Shown: positions 26,519-36,493 of the stretch, one piece after another
Position numbering within the stretch: position 1 is the stretch's first letter
How the letters are laid out: each line of letters opens with the position of its first letter
Source: Larkinella rosea
GTDB taxonomy: Bacteria; Bacteroidota; Bacteroidia; Cytophagales; Spirosomataceae
DNA length: 64,000 nucleotides
NCBI RefSeq assembly: GCF_003858635.1
Contig: NZ_RQJO01000015.1
Span: 248,001-312,000 of the forward strand
Direction of reading: 5' to 3'
Translations under genes and position numbers: made by a program
Notes under the pieces: model-generated
The model's database searches: none
Told to the model about the DNA's origin: nothing
What the model saw: the letters and a program-made list of their open reading frames with translations, nothing else

Positions 26519-27097
26519 ATGCTTGAACAAACCATTCGTCAGGAACTGACCGAAGCCCGCTCGGTTCTCGATGCCTTTCTGAACGACCCCAACCAGATTG
26601 CTGCCATCGAAAAAGCCGCCCGGCTGATGGCCGAAGCGCTGCAAAAAGGGCATAAAATCATTTCCTGCGGCAACGGCGGTTCGCATTGCGACGCCATGCA
26701 CTTTGCCGAAGAGCTTTCGGGCCGGTACCGCGACGAACGGCGGGCGCTGGCGGCTATCGCCATTTCCGATTCCAGCCACCTCAGCTGCGTGGGCAATGAC
26801 TACGGCTATGATTTTGTGTTTTCGCGGTTTATCGAAGGGTTGGGCAACGCGGGCGACGTGTTGCTGGGCATCAGCACGAGCGGTAATTCGGGCAACATCA
26901 TCCGGGCCGTGGAAGCCGCCCGGCAACGGAACATGCAGGTGGTTTTGCTGACGGGGAAAGACGGCGGCAAGCTGGCCGGAACCGCCGACGTTGAAATCCG
27001 GGTGCCGCATTTTGGCTACGCCGACCGCATCCAGGAAGTACACATCAAAGTCATTCATTTGTTTATTCTGCTCATCGAAAAACTGGTGATCGGGTAA
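26519..27097 (+). CDS. gmhA: sedoheptulose-7-phosphate isomerase (phosphoheptose isomerase)
   Basis: GmhA converts sedoheptulose 7-phosphate to D-glycero-D-manno-heptose 7-phosphate, the first step to ADP-heptose or GDP-heptose for lipopolysaccharide core or S-layer glycans. The 192-residue length equals that of E. coli GmhA. The SIS domain has [22 protein letters not shown] near residues 48-69 and [14 protein letters not shown] near 120. ATG 26519 is used; the frame opens three codons earlier with TTG. Other heptose genes are not in the window. Confidence 0.9.
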   Translation: MLEQTIRQELTEARSVLDAFLNDPNQIAAIEKAARLMAEALQKGHKIISCGNGGSHCDAMHFAEELSGRYRDERRALAAIAISDSSHLSCVGNDYGYDFVFSRFIEGLGNAGDVLLGISTSGNSGNIIRAVEAARQRNMQVVLLTGKDGGKLAGTADVEIRVPHFGYADRIQEVHIKVIHLFILLIEKLVIG

Positions 27098-27169
27098 GAC
27101 CTCCCCGGAAATTATTCAAACTTTTTTGGCTTTTGTTTGTCCTATATAAATAGAACACAAGCAATTAGC

Positions 27170-30022
27170 ATGAAAAAAACCGGGATCATCACTGCATCGG
27201 TGCTGGGCGTTTTACTCCTGACGGCCTGGATTGTGCCGATGTTTTTTCGGGATAAAATTGTAACCCGGCTTCAGCAGGAACTGAATAACCGGCTAAATGC
27301 CCACGTCTCTTTTCGGCCGGAAAAGGTCAGTTTATCGCTGCTTCGTCATTTTCCCAACCTGACGCTTCAAACCGATTCGCTCAGCATTGTCGGGCAGTCG
27401 CCGTTCCGGGGCGACACCTTGCTCAGCGTCCGCGCTTTTGAAATGTCGGTCAATTTGCTGAGTGCGGTTTCGGGTGATAAACTGAAACTGAACGGCGTTT
27501 ACCTCGATCAACCCCGGATTCTGGTCAAACTCCTGCGCGACGGGCGCGCCAATTACGATATTTATAAAGCCGCTGAAAGCGATGGACCGGAAAAGGCCGA
27601 TACGAGTCAGACGGCTTTTACGCTCGATATCGACGAATGGGAGATAAAAAACGGCCTGATTCGGTACGAAGATCAGAGCCTGCCGCTAACCGTTCGGCTG
27701 GAAACGGTCAACCATTCGGGCAGCGGCAGTTTGTCGGCTGAAATTGCGGATCTGGCGCTCAATACAAAAGCGGAACGGATCACGGTTTCGTACGATGGAA
27801 TGGAATACCTGAGCGACAAAAAGCTGGATTCCGATATGAAACTGCGGGCCGATTTTGAAAAGGCGGTTTATACATTTGCCGAAAACCGCATCCGTTTAAA
27901 CGATTTACCCATCGAATTAAACGGCTCGATTTCAACTGGTGCAATGCCGACGGATACGTCGATGCGATTTGATCTGACGTATCGTTCGCCCGAAAGTGAT
28001 TTCAAAAATCTGCTGTCGCTCGTGCCCGGCATCTACTCCGAGCGGTTTCAGGGCATCGACGCCGACGGAACGGTTCGCTTTGATGGAAAAGTGAAAGGTA
28101 GTTACAACGGAAAACAAATCCCGGCTTTTTTGCTGAATCTGGCGGTGAACGACGGGCGGTTTAAGTACCCGAATCTGGCGTCGGCAGTGGAACACATTGG
28201 GTTGGATCTGACCGTCTCGAATTCGACCGACCAGCTGACCAATACGGTTATTAACCTGAAAAAACTGGCGGCCGATCTGGGGCATAATCCGGTTCGCGGC
28301 CGGGTTTTGCTGAAAGGACTGACGCGATCGGTGGTCGATGCGGACGTAACGGCCAAACTGAACCTGGAAGAATTGACGCAGTTGTTCCCGATCGACAGCC
28401 TGACGTTGCGGGGGCTGGCCGATTTGAATGTGAAAGCCAAAGGCGTTTACGATAAAACTGCCAACCGATTCCCGGTCGTCGATGCACTGATGCGGCTACA
28501 GAACGGGTTTGTCAAGTCCATGAAGGTTCCGGAACCAATCAATGGGATTAACGCCGTGGCAAGTTTGACAAACCGGACGGGAAACCTGACTGATACCCGC
28601 GTCGACATTGCCAACCTGCAATTGAAGCTGGCCGGTGATCCGTTTCAGGCGAAAGGCTGGGTGCAGAATTTCGACGATTATTCGTACGATATTACCGCCA
28701 AAGGACGGCTGGACCTGACGAATTTAACCCGGATTTTTCCGGTAGAAGGAACGAAACTCGCCGGCTTGATCGATGCAAACATTGAAACGAAAGGCCAGCT
28801 TTCGGATGCCAAAGCGAAGCGGTATGACCGGCTGCCCACGAGTGGAACGATGGCCATTACCAAACTCAGTTATAAAGGCGAAAGCCTGCCGCAGGGACTG
28901 ACGCTAAACACCGCCCGATTGCATCTGTCGCCCGGAAAACTGACCGTTGAACAGGCCAACGGCTTGCTCGGCACGAGCCAGTTCACCGCCGACGGTTTTC
29001 TGAGTAATTACATGCCTTTTTTGCTGGACGACAACCAGCCGCTGGAAGGCACGCTGAACGTTCGGGCCAATCGCCTGAATATCAACGAATGGATAACCGA
29101 TGATTCACAACCTCAGGCCAAAACCGCCCAACCATCGGTGATTGAACTTCCGAAAAATATCCGGTTTACGATGAATGCGAACGTCGATCAGGCGGTGTAT
29201 GACAAAATGCCGTTGAACAACATCAAAGGTCAGCTCGAACTGGCCGATGGGGCGTTGCAGATGAAAAAGGTAACGTTCAATTCGCTGGGTGGGCAGTTTG
29301 TTACCAACGGAACGTATGACCCCACAAATCTGGCAAAACCGCGTTTCGCATTCGATATCGATATTGCCAACGCGGAGGTTTCGCAAGCTTATAAACACCT
29401 GACGCTGGCGAAAGTCATTTTTCCGCTGGCGCAGTACGTGATCGGGCGATTTTCAAGCAAATTTGCCGTCGACGGGCGGCTGGAACCGGATATGATGCCG
29501 GATCTGAACAGTTTAACAGGCAATGGTCTGGTCGAGATTGTGCAGGCCACCTTGAAAAACAATCCTGTTCTGGAGCGGCTTTTTGAGAAAACGAAGCTGA
29601 CCGATCTTCGAAATCCGAATTTCAAAGACCTGTTAATGAAAGTCGAAGTGAAAAACGGTTTTGTGTCGATCCGGCCGTTCGACGTAAAAGTGAAAGACAA
29701 TATCGTGACGGTTTCGGGCTCGAATTCGCTGGAAGGCGATCTGAAATACACGCTGAAACTGGATGTGCCGACCGGAAAAGCGGGCGTTCAGTTTGCCAAT
29801 GCGTTTTCGTCGCTGACGGGTCAGCCGCTGGGCAATGTCGATCGGGCTAAAGTCGATTTTGCCCTCGGCGGAAATTACAAAAAACCGCAGTTCAAATTCC
29901 TCGGTGGGCAAACCGTCAATGAGGTGAAGGATGCCGTAGTGAAACGCGCCAAGAATGATTTGAAAGAACAGGGCCTGAAGTGGCTGCAAAAGCTGGCCAA
30001 GACCCCGAAAGATTCGACGTAG
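27170..30022 (+). CDS. AsmA-family envelope protein
   Basis: The 950-residue protein has one N-terminal membrane anchor (residues 5-22, TGIITASVLGVLLLTAWI) followed by an AsmA N-terminal domain (RLQQELNNRLNAHVSF, then LLRHFPNLTLQTDSLSI). Alternating beta-strand repeats follow, and an AsmA C-terminal region lies around residues 760-900 (VDFALGGNYKKPQFKF). AsmA-like proteins span the periplasm and are linked to phospholipid transport and outer-membrane homeostasis. ATG 27170 is used. The gene ends at a small terminator hairpin shared with the convergent methyltransferase gene. Confidence 0.85.
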   Translation: MKKTGIITASVLGVLLLTAWIVPMFFRDKIVTRLQQELNNRLNAHVSFRPEKVSLSLLRHFPNLTLQTDSLSIVGQSPFRGDTLLSVRAFEMSVNLLSAVSGDKLKLNGVYLDQPRILVKLLRDGRANYDIYKAAESDGPEKADTSQTAFTLDIDEWEIKNGLIRYEDQSLPLTVRLETVNHSGSGSLSAEIADLALNTKAERITVSYDGMEYLSDKKLDSDMKLRADFEKAVYTFAENRIRLNDLPIELNGSISTGAMPTDTSMRFDLTYRSPESDFKNLLSLVPGIYSERFQGIDADGTVRFDGKVKGSYNGKQIPAFLLNLAVNDGRFKYPNLASAVEHIGLDLTVSNSTDQLTNTVINLKKLAADLGHNPVRGRVLLKGLTRSVVDADVTAKLNLEELTQLFPIDSLTLRGLADLNVKAKGVYDKTANRFPVVDALMRLQNGFVKSMKVPEPINGINAVASLTNRTGNLTDTRVDIANLQLKLAGDPFQAKGWVQNFDDYSYDITAKGRLDLTNLTRIFPVEGTKLAGLIDANIETKGQLSDAKAKRYDRLPTSGTMAITKLSYKGESLPQGLTLNTARLHLSPGKLTVEQANGLLGTSQFTADGFLSNYMPFLLDDNQPLEGTLNVRANRLNINEWITDDSQPQAKTAQPSVIELPKNIRFTMNANVDQAVYDKMPLNNIKGQLELADGALQMKKVTFNSLGGQFVTNGTYDPTNLAKPRFAFDIDIANAEVSQAYKHLTLAKVIFPLAQYVIGRFSSKFAVDGRLEPDMMPDLNSLTGNGLVEIVQATLKNNPVLERLFEKTKLTDLRNPNFKDLLMKVEVKNGFVSIRPFDVKVKDNIVTVSGSNSLEGDLKYTLKLDVPTGKAGVQFANAFSSLTGQPLGNVDRAKVDFALGGNYKKPQFKFLGGQTVNEVKDAVVKRAKNDLKEQGLKWLQKLAKTPKDST

Positions 30023-30033
30023 CCTTTGAAAAC

Positions 30034-30060
30034 CACCTGACAATCAGGTGTTTTTATTTT
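30034..30060 (+). terminator. terminator after the AsmA-like gene
   Basis: CACCTGA (30034-30040), a 3-nt loop and TCAGGTG (30044-30050) are followed by a T-rich tract. The tract overlaps the last codons of the convergent methyltransferase gene. Confidence 0.75.
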
Positions 30061-31112
30061 TTAGCGGCCACCATTGCCCGGCCCGGAATCGATAGATACG
30101 TTTTTACTTTGAACGGTTTCAGTCCCGCAGCGGTTTGCCAGGATTGAATCTCGCGGATGGAATAATTGCCCGCCGTACTGGTTAATCCGTAAAACAGATC
30201 CATGCTGCTGCCCACCAGATTGGTGCCCACTGCGCCCGCTTCTCCGTCGGACTCGGGTCGGATAAACTCGTTGACAATGTAGACACCGCCCGGTTTGAGC
30301 GCTTTTGCCACTTTCCGGGCCACCTCCCGGTTTTGTTTATCCGAAAAATGGTGTGCCAGACTCGACATCAACACAATGTCATAGCGGTTTTCTCCGAAAT
30401 CGTCCGTCAGCGCGTTACCCGCCTGATGCCGGACCCGATCGCCCATGCCTGCGCGCGCCAACAACGGAGCCGCCTGCTCGATGGCCTGGGGCAGATCCAG
30501 AATAACCGCCTGGAGATGGGGCATTTTGCGGCATAAGGCCACTGAATGCTGGCCGTGCGAGCCCCCAATATCGAGCATGTGCGTGGCGGTTTTCGGAACG
30601 GGGGCTTTTCGGCCAAACTCCTTCGCTTCCGTGCTGGTTGCTGCCACCATGGCCTGCTGGTAATACGCCCATTGCTGGGTCGTCAGGTGATCGTGGTACT
30701 GAATGCCTTCCCCGGTTTGCAGATACTTTCCCAACTGATCGAGCCACGGCCAGACCACCCGGTTATTGAACACCATCATCCCAAAAACCGACTCTTCGTT
30801 GTTTTTCAGCAGCCAGCGTCGGCTGATGCGGGTCAGCGTATACCGGCCTTCGTGGCATCGGAAATAGCCCAGAACCGTTAGCAACCCCATGAGTTCCCGC
30901 AGGGCTTTCGGGTGTAGCTGACACTCCACCGCGATTTCTTCAACGGTCTGCTTTCCGGCATGAACCGCGTCAAAAATACCTTTATCGGCCGCTTCGAGAA
31001 CCGCTTTGCCAACGATTGGGAAAATCTGGGCGTGCAACAGTGGCAAGGGTACCAGGTTGATTTTGAGAGCGATCCATTCCAGAAGGCTCTCGGGCGTGAC
31101 GGTTAGTCGCAT
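30054..31112 (-). CDS. SAM-dependent O-methyltransferase with winged-helix domain
   Basis: The 352-residue protein has the plan of small-molecule O-methyltransferases of the hydroxyneurosporene/caffeate type. A winged-helix dimerisation domain occupies about residues 30-110. The SAM domain starts with LDIGGSHGQHS near 183 and includes LDLPQAIEQA and LKPGGVYIVNEF. The substrate is not evident. The gene stands alone between convergent and divergent neighbours, with no biosynthetic cluster around it. Confidence 0.8.
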   Translation of the reverse strand: MRLTVTPESLLEWIALKINLVPLPLLHAQIFPIVGKAVLEAADKGIFDAVHAGKQTVEEIAVECQLHPKALRELMGLLTVLGYFRCHEGRYTLTRISRRWLLKNNEESVFGMMVFNNRVVWPWLDQLGKYLQTGEGIQYHDHLTTQQWAYYQQAMVAATSTEAKEFGRKAPVPKTATHMLDIGGSHGQHSVALCRKMPHLQAVILDLPQAIEQAAPLLARAGMGDRVRHQAGNALTDDFGENRYDIVLMSSLAHHFSDKQNREVARKVAKALKPGGVYIVNEFIRPESDGEAGAVGTNLVGSSMDLFYGLTSTAGNYSIREIQSWQTAAGLKPFKVKTYLSIPGRAMVAAKK

Positions 31113-31219
31113 GCGGAGACTAAAATTTATTCTTAATAATTTTAACGTATATTCGTTTTCATTTATAACCGGATTTCGCAGTGAATCGCTGGAAAAAGCG
31201 GGTTTTATTTTTTTAGGGC

Positions 31220-31813
31220 ATGAGTAAGGTGCAGGATTTTATTAACTCGGGAATACTGGATGAATACGGTCTTGGACTTCTTCTGCCCGACGAAAGGCGG
31301 GAAGTGGAACGAATGGCGCGTTTATATCCGGTCGTTCAGCGGGCGATTGATCAGCGGATACAGGAGCTTCAGAGTGCTGATCACGAGACGGTTACGCCAA
31401 CTAAAAACCTGAAAAACCGCATTCTGGCCGGGCTGGGCGAATCACCGGTTTTTGATTTAAATGACCTGCCGCTCATCAACGTATATTCCGACGCCGATCA
31501 GTGGCAGCGCACCATCGCGGCCTTTCAGCCAACCCACGACTACCGGAACCTCTATGTGCATCCGCTGCGGGAGAATGAGAAAGTGACCCAATTTATTCTC
31601 TGGACAAAAGTAGAAGTAAAGCCCGAAGATCACCACGACGAACTCGAAAGTTTTCTGATTCTGGAAGGCGAATGCGAATGCCGGATCGGTGGCGAAACCG
31701 TCCGGCTTTCGGCGGGAGATTATGTGGATATTCCGCTGGATGTGGAACACACGGTCCGGGTGTTATCGCCCGAACCGGTGAAAGCCCTTATTCAGCGCGT
31801 GAAACTGGTGTGA
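31220..31813 (+). CDS. cupin protein with anti-sigma-like N-terminus
   Basis: The 197-residue protein has two parts. Residues 1-75 are helical (SGILDEYGLGLLLPDERREVERMA) and resemble the N-terminus of RskA/ChrR-type anti-sigma factors, though without a visible zinc-binding HxxxCxxC. Residues 105-195 are a cupin with PEDHHDELESFLILEGECE and a closing PLDVEHTVRV, giving a plausible His/Glu metal site. ChrR pairs such domains to sense oxidants and release an ECF sigma factor, but no sigma factor gene is adjacent. The regulatory role is a guess; the cupin call is firm. Confidence 0.75.
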   Translation: MSKVQDFINSGILDEYGLGLLLPDERREVERMARLYPVVQRAIDQRIQELQSADHETVTPTKNLKNRILAGLGESPVFDLNDLPLINVYSDADQWQRTIAAFQPTHDYRNLYVHPLRENEKVTQFILWTKVEVKPEDHHDELESFLILEGECECRIGGETVRLSAGDYVDIPLDVEHTVRVLSPEPVKALIQRVKLV

Positions 31814-31830
31814 AGTTCGTCGGTAACCAG

Positions 31831-32706
31831 CTACTTTTTGACCAGACTCGCGATGTCGATCGGTAAACCGATGGACATGTTAAAGAACAGATTTCCACGG
31901 CCGAACGACTTCAAATCGCCGGCAATAATAATATTGGAAGGAACCGCTCGGATCATTCCCCGCAACGACACGAATCGTTGGGATTTATAGTCAATGGCCC
32001 GGTTGGCCGGACTTCCAATCGTTTCAAAAACACTGGCAAAGCCAACCGAAGGCTGTAAATAGAATTCGCAGTTTTTTGTAAAACTTTCGAAAACCACCCC
32101 GAAGTTGAAAAACGTCTGGTAGAGCTTTCGGGTAGGAATAATAGTCCGGTCAGACGTAATGGGCAACGTACTGATGACTTTATCCTTTGGAAAATCCTTG
32201 GTATAAACCGTTGAATCAATAACCGCTGAATTCTTGATTTGGGGTGCTCCCGTTTGCTCGCGATAGGTGAATTCAATGCCAAAAAACGGACTGATTGACG
32301 TGTGGTTTGAAAGATCAAATTCCCGCATCAAATTAAAATAACCGCCCCAGGCCCGAATGTTTCGAGCGACCGATACGTCGTATTTTTGCGTATAAATGGT
32401 ACTTTCTCCTTCTTTTAACCCATTTTTTACATCCGGTGAAAAGTAGCGGGTCTGGAAAATAACCGAATCGGAAATGGCATTTTTATTGGTGTACAGACTA
32501 AACCGTCCTTTCACTTTATCGGAGAAATTCAACCGTTTGATCAATTCGAACGAAGCACTGGTTACTTTTTTATCTCCCAGCGGATCGATGTTTGTTCCGC
32601 CGAATAAATAGAAATCGAGTGGTTCAACAATTTTTTCCGTTTCTTCCTGACCGAAAGAAACGGAAGCAACCAACATCAATACGGCAACTAAGGTACGCTT
32701 TTTCAC
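31831..32706 (-). CDS. secreted beta-barrel-like protein, unknown function
   Basis: The 291-residue protein has a signal peptide (MKKRTLVAVLMLVASVSFGQ, GTG start) and alternating hydrophobic-polar strands with many aromatic residues, typical of a small outer-membrane barrel. I recognise no family motif. It converges with the cupin gene across a 17-nt gap. A 122-nt stretch upstream (32707-32829) holds nothing I can name. Confidence 0.65.
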   Translation of the reverse strand: MKKRTLVAVLMLVASVSFGQEETEKIVEPLDFYLFGGTNIDPLGDKKVTSASFELIKRLNFSDKVKGRFSLYTNKNAISDSVIFQTRYFSPDVKNGLKEGESTIYTQKYDVSVARNIRAWGGYFNLMREFDLSNHTSISPFFGIEFTYREQTGAPQIKNSAVIDSTVYTKDFPKDKVISTLPITSDRTIIPTRKLYQTFFNFGVVFESFTKNCEFYLQPSVGFASVFETIGSPANRAIDYKSQRFVSLRGMIRAVPSNIIIAGDLKSFGRGNLFFNMSIGLPIDIASLVKK

Positions 32707-32829
32707 AATTTTACATGTTTAACCGGGACAGGTATGTTAATGAACTATTTTAGTCAATTGGCTGACAGACAGGTTGAAATGTTCAGGATAGAAGCGTAGC
32801 AAAGCGGTTTTTTCGATCGCGATGACTGC

Positions 32830-33207
32830 TTAAATTCCCCTTGGCAAATCCCCGCCGTCCACCGAGAACAGGACTTCCGATTTTTGGGAAATCAAGCGCG
32901 TCAGTTTATTCAGCGAACCATGAATCCGTATGCCCCGCACCCCGCGCGGATAATCTTTCCACAAGAAGGGTTCCGCGATGGCGATCGTGATGACATCCGT
33001 CCTGACGCCATTGTCGGGGTATTCGCCCACGAAATCAAAATCCCAGATGCCGTCGATGGGCGGAGTGATGTAAACGTAGGGCACCAGGTAGGCCCGCAGA
33101 TAACCGCCGTGCGCCATTTCCGCGGACGCGCTAATCACCAAAAGGGGTGGATGCGTTTTGTAACTGTTTAAATCCACCGATAAAACCGTTAGTGCTTTAT
33201 TTTTCAT
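32830..33207 (-). CDS. small conserved-looking protein, unknown function
   Basis: This is a 125-residue soluble protein starting MKNKALTVLSVDLNSYKTH. It has a central aromatic-rich segment (PYVYITPPIDGIWDFDFVGE) and a basic C-terminal half (WKDYPRGVRGIRIHG). No family is recognised. It reads as a compact alpha-beta domain without signal peptide. ATG 33207 is preferred over an ATG-like start eight codons upstream because of the clean N-terminus. Confidence 0.55.
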   Translation of the reverse strand: MKNKALTVLSVDLNSYKTHPPLLVISASAEMAHGGYLRAYLVPYVYITPPIDGIWDFDFVGEYPDNGVRTDVITIAIAEPFLWKDYPRGVRGIRIHGSLNKLTRLISQKSEVLFSVDGGDLPRGI

Positions 33208-33293
33208 CGTTATAAGTCGGTTATCAATCAATCAGGTGAGTAGAATCTGCTCCTATTTTTCCGTAAATTTCCGGCGCTATGCTCAGGGGGCCT

Positions 33294-33311
33294 ATACCCC
33301 TTTTGGGGTAT
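33294..33311. promoter_or_regulatory. perfect hairpin upstream of the sensor kinase gene
   Basis: ATACCCC, a TTTT loop and GGGGTAT form a perfect 7-bp dyad, followed by TTTTAGAG. It lies about 60 nt before the sensor kinase ATG in a region with no plus-strand gene upstream. It may be an operator or an attenuator of the kinase-regulator operon. Confidence 0.35.
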
Positions 33312-33372
33312 TTTAGAGAGGTATTTCTGTGTTCATTGCAACGACGGCCTTTAACGCTCAAAAAACGCTACC

Positions 33373-36300
33373 ATGAATCGCGCGGGATTTATAGCGTTGT
33401 TACTATTGCTCACCGGGGGCGGGGGCTTATGGAGCCAGGCTCAGACAATCCGTCAGCTCCGGTTCGACCACCTGACCATTGATCAGGGTCTTTCCAACAA
33501 TGTGGTTTATGCGATGCTTCAGGACCGGCAGGGCTATCTGTGGTTCGCGACCGACAATGGCCTGAGTAAATACGATGGCTATGCCTTTACGACATACCGG
33601 AAAGTCCCGGGCGATTCCACCTCACTGGCGGGCAATGCCGTAATTCAGTTGATGGAGGACAAAGAAGGGCTGATCTGGATGGGAATGATGGGGCAGGGCA
33701 TTTGTAAATTCGACAAACACACCGAAAAATTTACCTGTTACGGTCTTGATTCCCGGAATCTTACCCAGGGAACCGTGCACGCCCTGGTCGAAGATCTGGC
33801 GGGGCATTTGTGGATTGCGAACGGGGGAGCCGAATTGCGAAGGTTCGACAAGCGGACCGGCATGTACTCCCGGTTTAATTATGCAACGCTATTGGCGCAA
33901 GCGAACAAACCCGCACAGATCAATGCCGTCTGCCGCGATAAAACGGGAACCATTTGGGTGGGCAGCCAACAGGGCCTACACCGGATGAACGTAAAACCGG
34001 CCCAGGCCGGAAAACCGGTCGAGGTCAATTTTACTACTTATCGCCATGACCCTGCCGATCCCCAAAGGCTCAGTCATGATCGGGTGCGGGAAATTTACGA
34101 AGACCGGGTCGGCATGCTCTGGGTGAGTACCGAAAGCGGGTTGAGCCAGTTCAACCCAAAGAGCGGAACGTTTAAACTTTTTTCGTACGAGGTAAATCCA
34201 TCGGCGTCCGTCAATGCGGCTATTAACCGCGATTTCCGCCATTTGACCGAAGACCGGCAGGGAAATCTCTGGATAAGCACCAACAGCAACGGCCTGTTTC
34301 GGCTTAACGCGGAGCGGAATGAATTCACGCAGGTCGTGCACGACCCAACTGATCCGCTGAGTTTAAGCGGTAATTTTGTCATTGCCCTGCTGGTCGACCG
34401 GGCGGGTTTGTTGTGGGCCAGCGTTTGGGGCGAAGGCGTCGACAAGGCCAATCCCCGGCAGCAGCCTTTTCAGCATTACCGACCGCTACCCCCTCCGCGG
34501 TCTTCCCTGAGCAATAAGTATGTCGATGGCATTCTGGAGGATCAGTCGGGAACGGTCTGGATCGGTACGGGTGCGGGTTTGGACCGGTTTGACAGAAGTA
34601 CGGGTCTTTTTACGCATTATCGACTTAAAACCGACAACCCTAAAAATCCGCCCCCCGTCAATGCGTTGCTCGAAGATCGGGATGGTAATTTATGGGTAGG
34701 CAGCCGGGGCGATTTAACTTTGTTCAACCGGAAAACCGGCGAATTCAAGTTTGTCTCGCAAGACACCGTCCGCTATCCGGGGCTGGGCGGCAATACTGCC
34801 ATTTTCACGCTTTACGAAGACCGACAGGGCCTGATTTGGCTGGGTACGGCAAATGGAGTTAAGAGTTTCGACAGAAAGACGGGAGCGGTTACGCACTACG
34901 CCTACGATCCGAAAAACGCGCAAGGCATCGCCGATCCCTGGGCAATCGCGTTGCTCGAAGATAAGCGGGGAAATTTTTGGGTGGGCACCGGCAGCGTGGC
35001 GCTGAATCGGTTGGATCGCAAAACCGGGCAGTTTACGCATTACCGCCCGGATCGTCGCAAACCAGGCAGCATTACGTCGGATGCGGTTCAGAGCATTTTC
35101 CAGGATTCGAAAGGAAATCTCTGGTTCGGGACTTTGGGGGGTGGTTTGTGCCGGTTTGATTATGAAACGGCACATTTTCAGGCTTTTACACAAGCCGATG
35201 GACTGGCCGACAATTCCATTTTTTCGATGGAAGAAGATGGGGAAGGGCAATTGTGGTTGGGTACGTCCAAAGGGCTTTCCCGGTTTTCGTTGGCAAACCG
35301 GCGCATTGTTAATTACGATGTCAGTGATGGATTGCTTCACGACGGGTTTCGAAAAGCCCATTTTCGGGGAAAAAGCGGATTGTTGTACTTTGGCGGGGTC
35401 AATGGATTCACCCTGTTCGATCCCCGGCTGCTAACCACCAACCGCCATCGTCCTCCCATCGTCATTACGCAGGTCAAATTAGTTGATAAACCGCTCTCCG
35501 ATGCAGTGGATGCGAAAACCCTGGAGTTTAAGTACGATGAAAACTTTTTCTCCTTTGAATTCGCAGCCCTGGACTATGCGGTTCCGTCCAAAAATCAGTA
35601 TGCGTACCGGCTGGTCGGGTTGGAAAAAGATTGGGTTTACAGTGGCTCGCGACGGTATGCCAGCTATACCGGCCTTGATCCGGGAACGTACGTTTTTCGG
35701 GTGAAAGGGTCGAACAACGATGGCGTCTGGAATGAAACGGGAACGCAGGTCAATGTCATTATTCATCCACCCTGGTGGCAAACGACCTGGTTTCGACTAA
35801 CGGCGGCTTTGTTTCTGCTCCTGCTGGCCGGTATGGGTATCCAACTGTACACAAGGACGAAACTGCGTCGACAACGGCACGAGATGAAGCAGGTTTTGCA
35901 GGCGCAGGAAGGCGAACGGCATCGGCTGGCGGCTGATTTACACGACGATCTGGGAGCTACTTTGTCCGCCATTAAAGGGCAGATGGAAATCGTGCATCAA
36001 CGTACCGATGCGTTATCCCAGCCGATCGGGCTGATGGAAAAAGCCCTGCGCGACCTGCGTCACATCTCCCACAACCTGATGCCGCCGGAGTTTGCCCGGC
36101 TTGGGCTGACCGAAGCGCTTTCGGAAACCGTAAACCGGGCCGAAGCCAATTCCGGAATTGACTTTCTGTTTATTACCTACGGGGAACAGCGCCGGTTCGA
36201 CAACGAAATTGAGTTGACGATCTATCGGATTGCGGTTGAACTCATCCAGAATGCCATCAAACACGCCAAAGCGCGGCAGGTTACGATTCAGTTGATTTTT

Positions 36301-36489
36301 TACCCGGAACAGGTATCTTTATTAGTCGAAGACGACGGCCGGGGCTACGCGGCTGCCAGGCAAAATAAGCCCGCCGGTATTGGGCTGCGTAATATTGACT
36401 CCCGCGTGACGTATCTAAAGTCGAAATTAGCGGTCGATTCCGGCGAGCGGGGAACCACCGTGACCCTGGAAGTGCCCATCCATTCGTAA
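33373..36489 (+). CDS. beta-propeller sensor histidine kinase (Reg_prop, Y_Y_Y, HisKA_3 type)
   Basis: A 1038-residue inner-membrane sensor. After a signal peptide come about twelve periplasmic propeller blades with repeated units of the form DRQGYLWFATDNGLSKYD. A Y_Y_Y domain follows around residues 700-785 (YAYRLVGLEKDWVYSG, GTYVFRVKGSNNDG). One membrane helix lies near 800-818 (LTAALFLLLLAGMGIQLY). The cytoplasmic HisKA_3 box RHRLAADLHDDLGATLSAI near 850 and an ATPase with DDGRGYAA complete a NarX/DesK-type kinase. Unlike classical one-protein hybrids, the response regulator is separate, 4 nt downstream. The ligand is unknown; such sensors often detect glycans or their breakdown products. 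Confidence 0.92.
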   Translation: MNRAGFIALLLLLTGGGGLWSQAQTIRQLRFDHLTIDQGLSNNVVYAMLQDRQGYLWFATDNGLSKYDGYAFTTYRKVPGDSTSLAGNAVIQLMEDKEGLIWMGMMGQGICKFDKHTEKFTCYGLDSRNLTQGTVHALVEDLAGHLWIANGGAELRRFDKRTGMYSRFNYATLLAQANKPAQINAVCRDKTGTIWVGSQQGLHRMNVKPAQAGKPVEVNFTTYRHDPADPQRLSHDRVREIYEDRVGMLWVSTESGLSQFNPKSGTFKLFSYEVNPSASVNAAINRDFRHLTEDRQGNLWISTNSNGLFRLNAERNEFTQVVHDPTDPLSLSGNFVIALLVDRAGLLWASVWGEGVDKANPRQQPFQHYRPLPPPRSSLSNKYVDGILEDQSGTVWIGTGAGLDRFDRSTGLFTHYRLKTDNPKNPPPVNALLEDRDGNLWVGSRGDLTLFNRKTGEFKFVSQDTVRYPGLGGNTAIFTLYEDRQGLIWLGTANGVKSFDRKTGAVTHYAYDPKNAQGIADPWAIALLEDKRGNFWVGTGSVALNRLDRKTGQFTHYRPDRRKPGSITSDAVQSIFQDSKGNLWFGTLGGGLCRFDYETAHFQAFTQADGLADNSIFSMEEDGEGQLWLGTSKGLSRFSLANRRIVNYDVSDGLLHDGFRKAHFRGKSGLLYFGGVNGFTLFDPRLLTTNRHRPPIVITQVKLVDKPLSDAVDAKTLEFKYDENFFSFEFAALDYAVPSKNQYAYRLVGLEKDWVYSGSRRYASYTGLDPGTYVFRVKGSNNDGVWNETGTQVNVIIHPPWWQTTWFRLTAALFLLLLAGMGIQLYTRTKLRRQRHEMKQVLQAQEGERHRLAADLHDDLGATLSAIKGQMEIVHQRTDALSQPIGLMEKALRDLRHISHNLMPPEFARLGLTEALSETVNRAEANSGIDFLFITYGEQRRFDNEIELTIYRIAVELIQNAIKHAKARQVTIQLIFYPEQVSLLVEDDGRGYAAARQNKPAGIGLRNIDSRVTYLKSKLAVDSGERGTTVTLEVPIHS

Positions 36490-36493
36490 ATGT

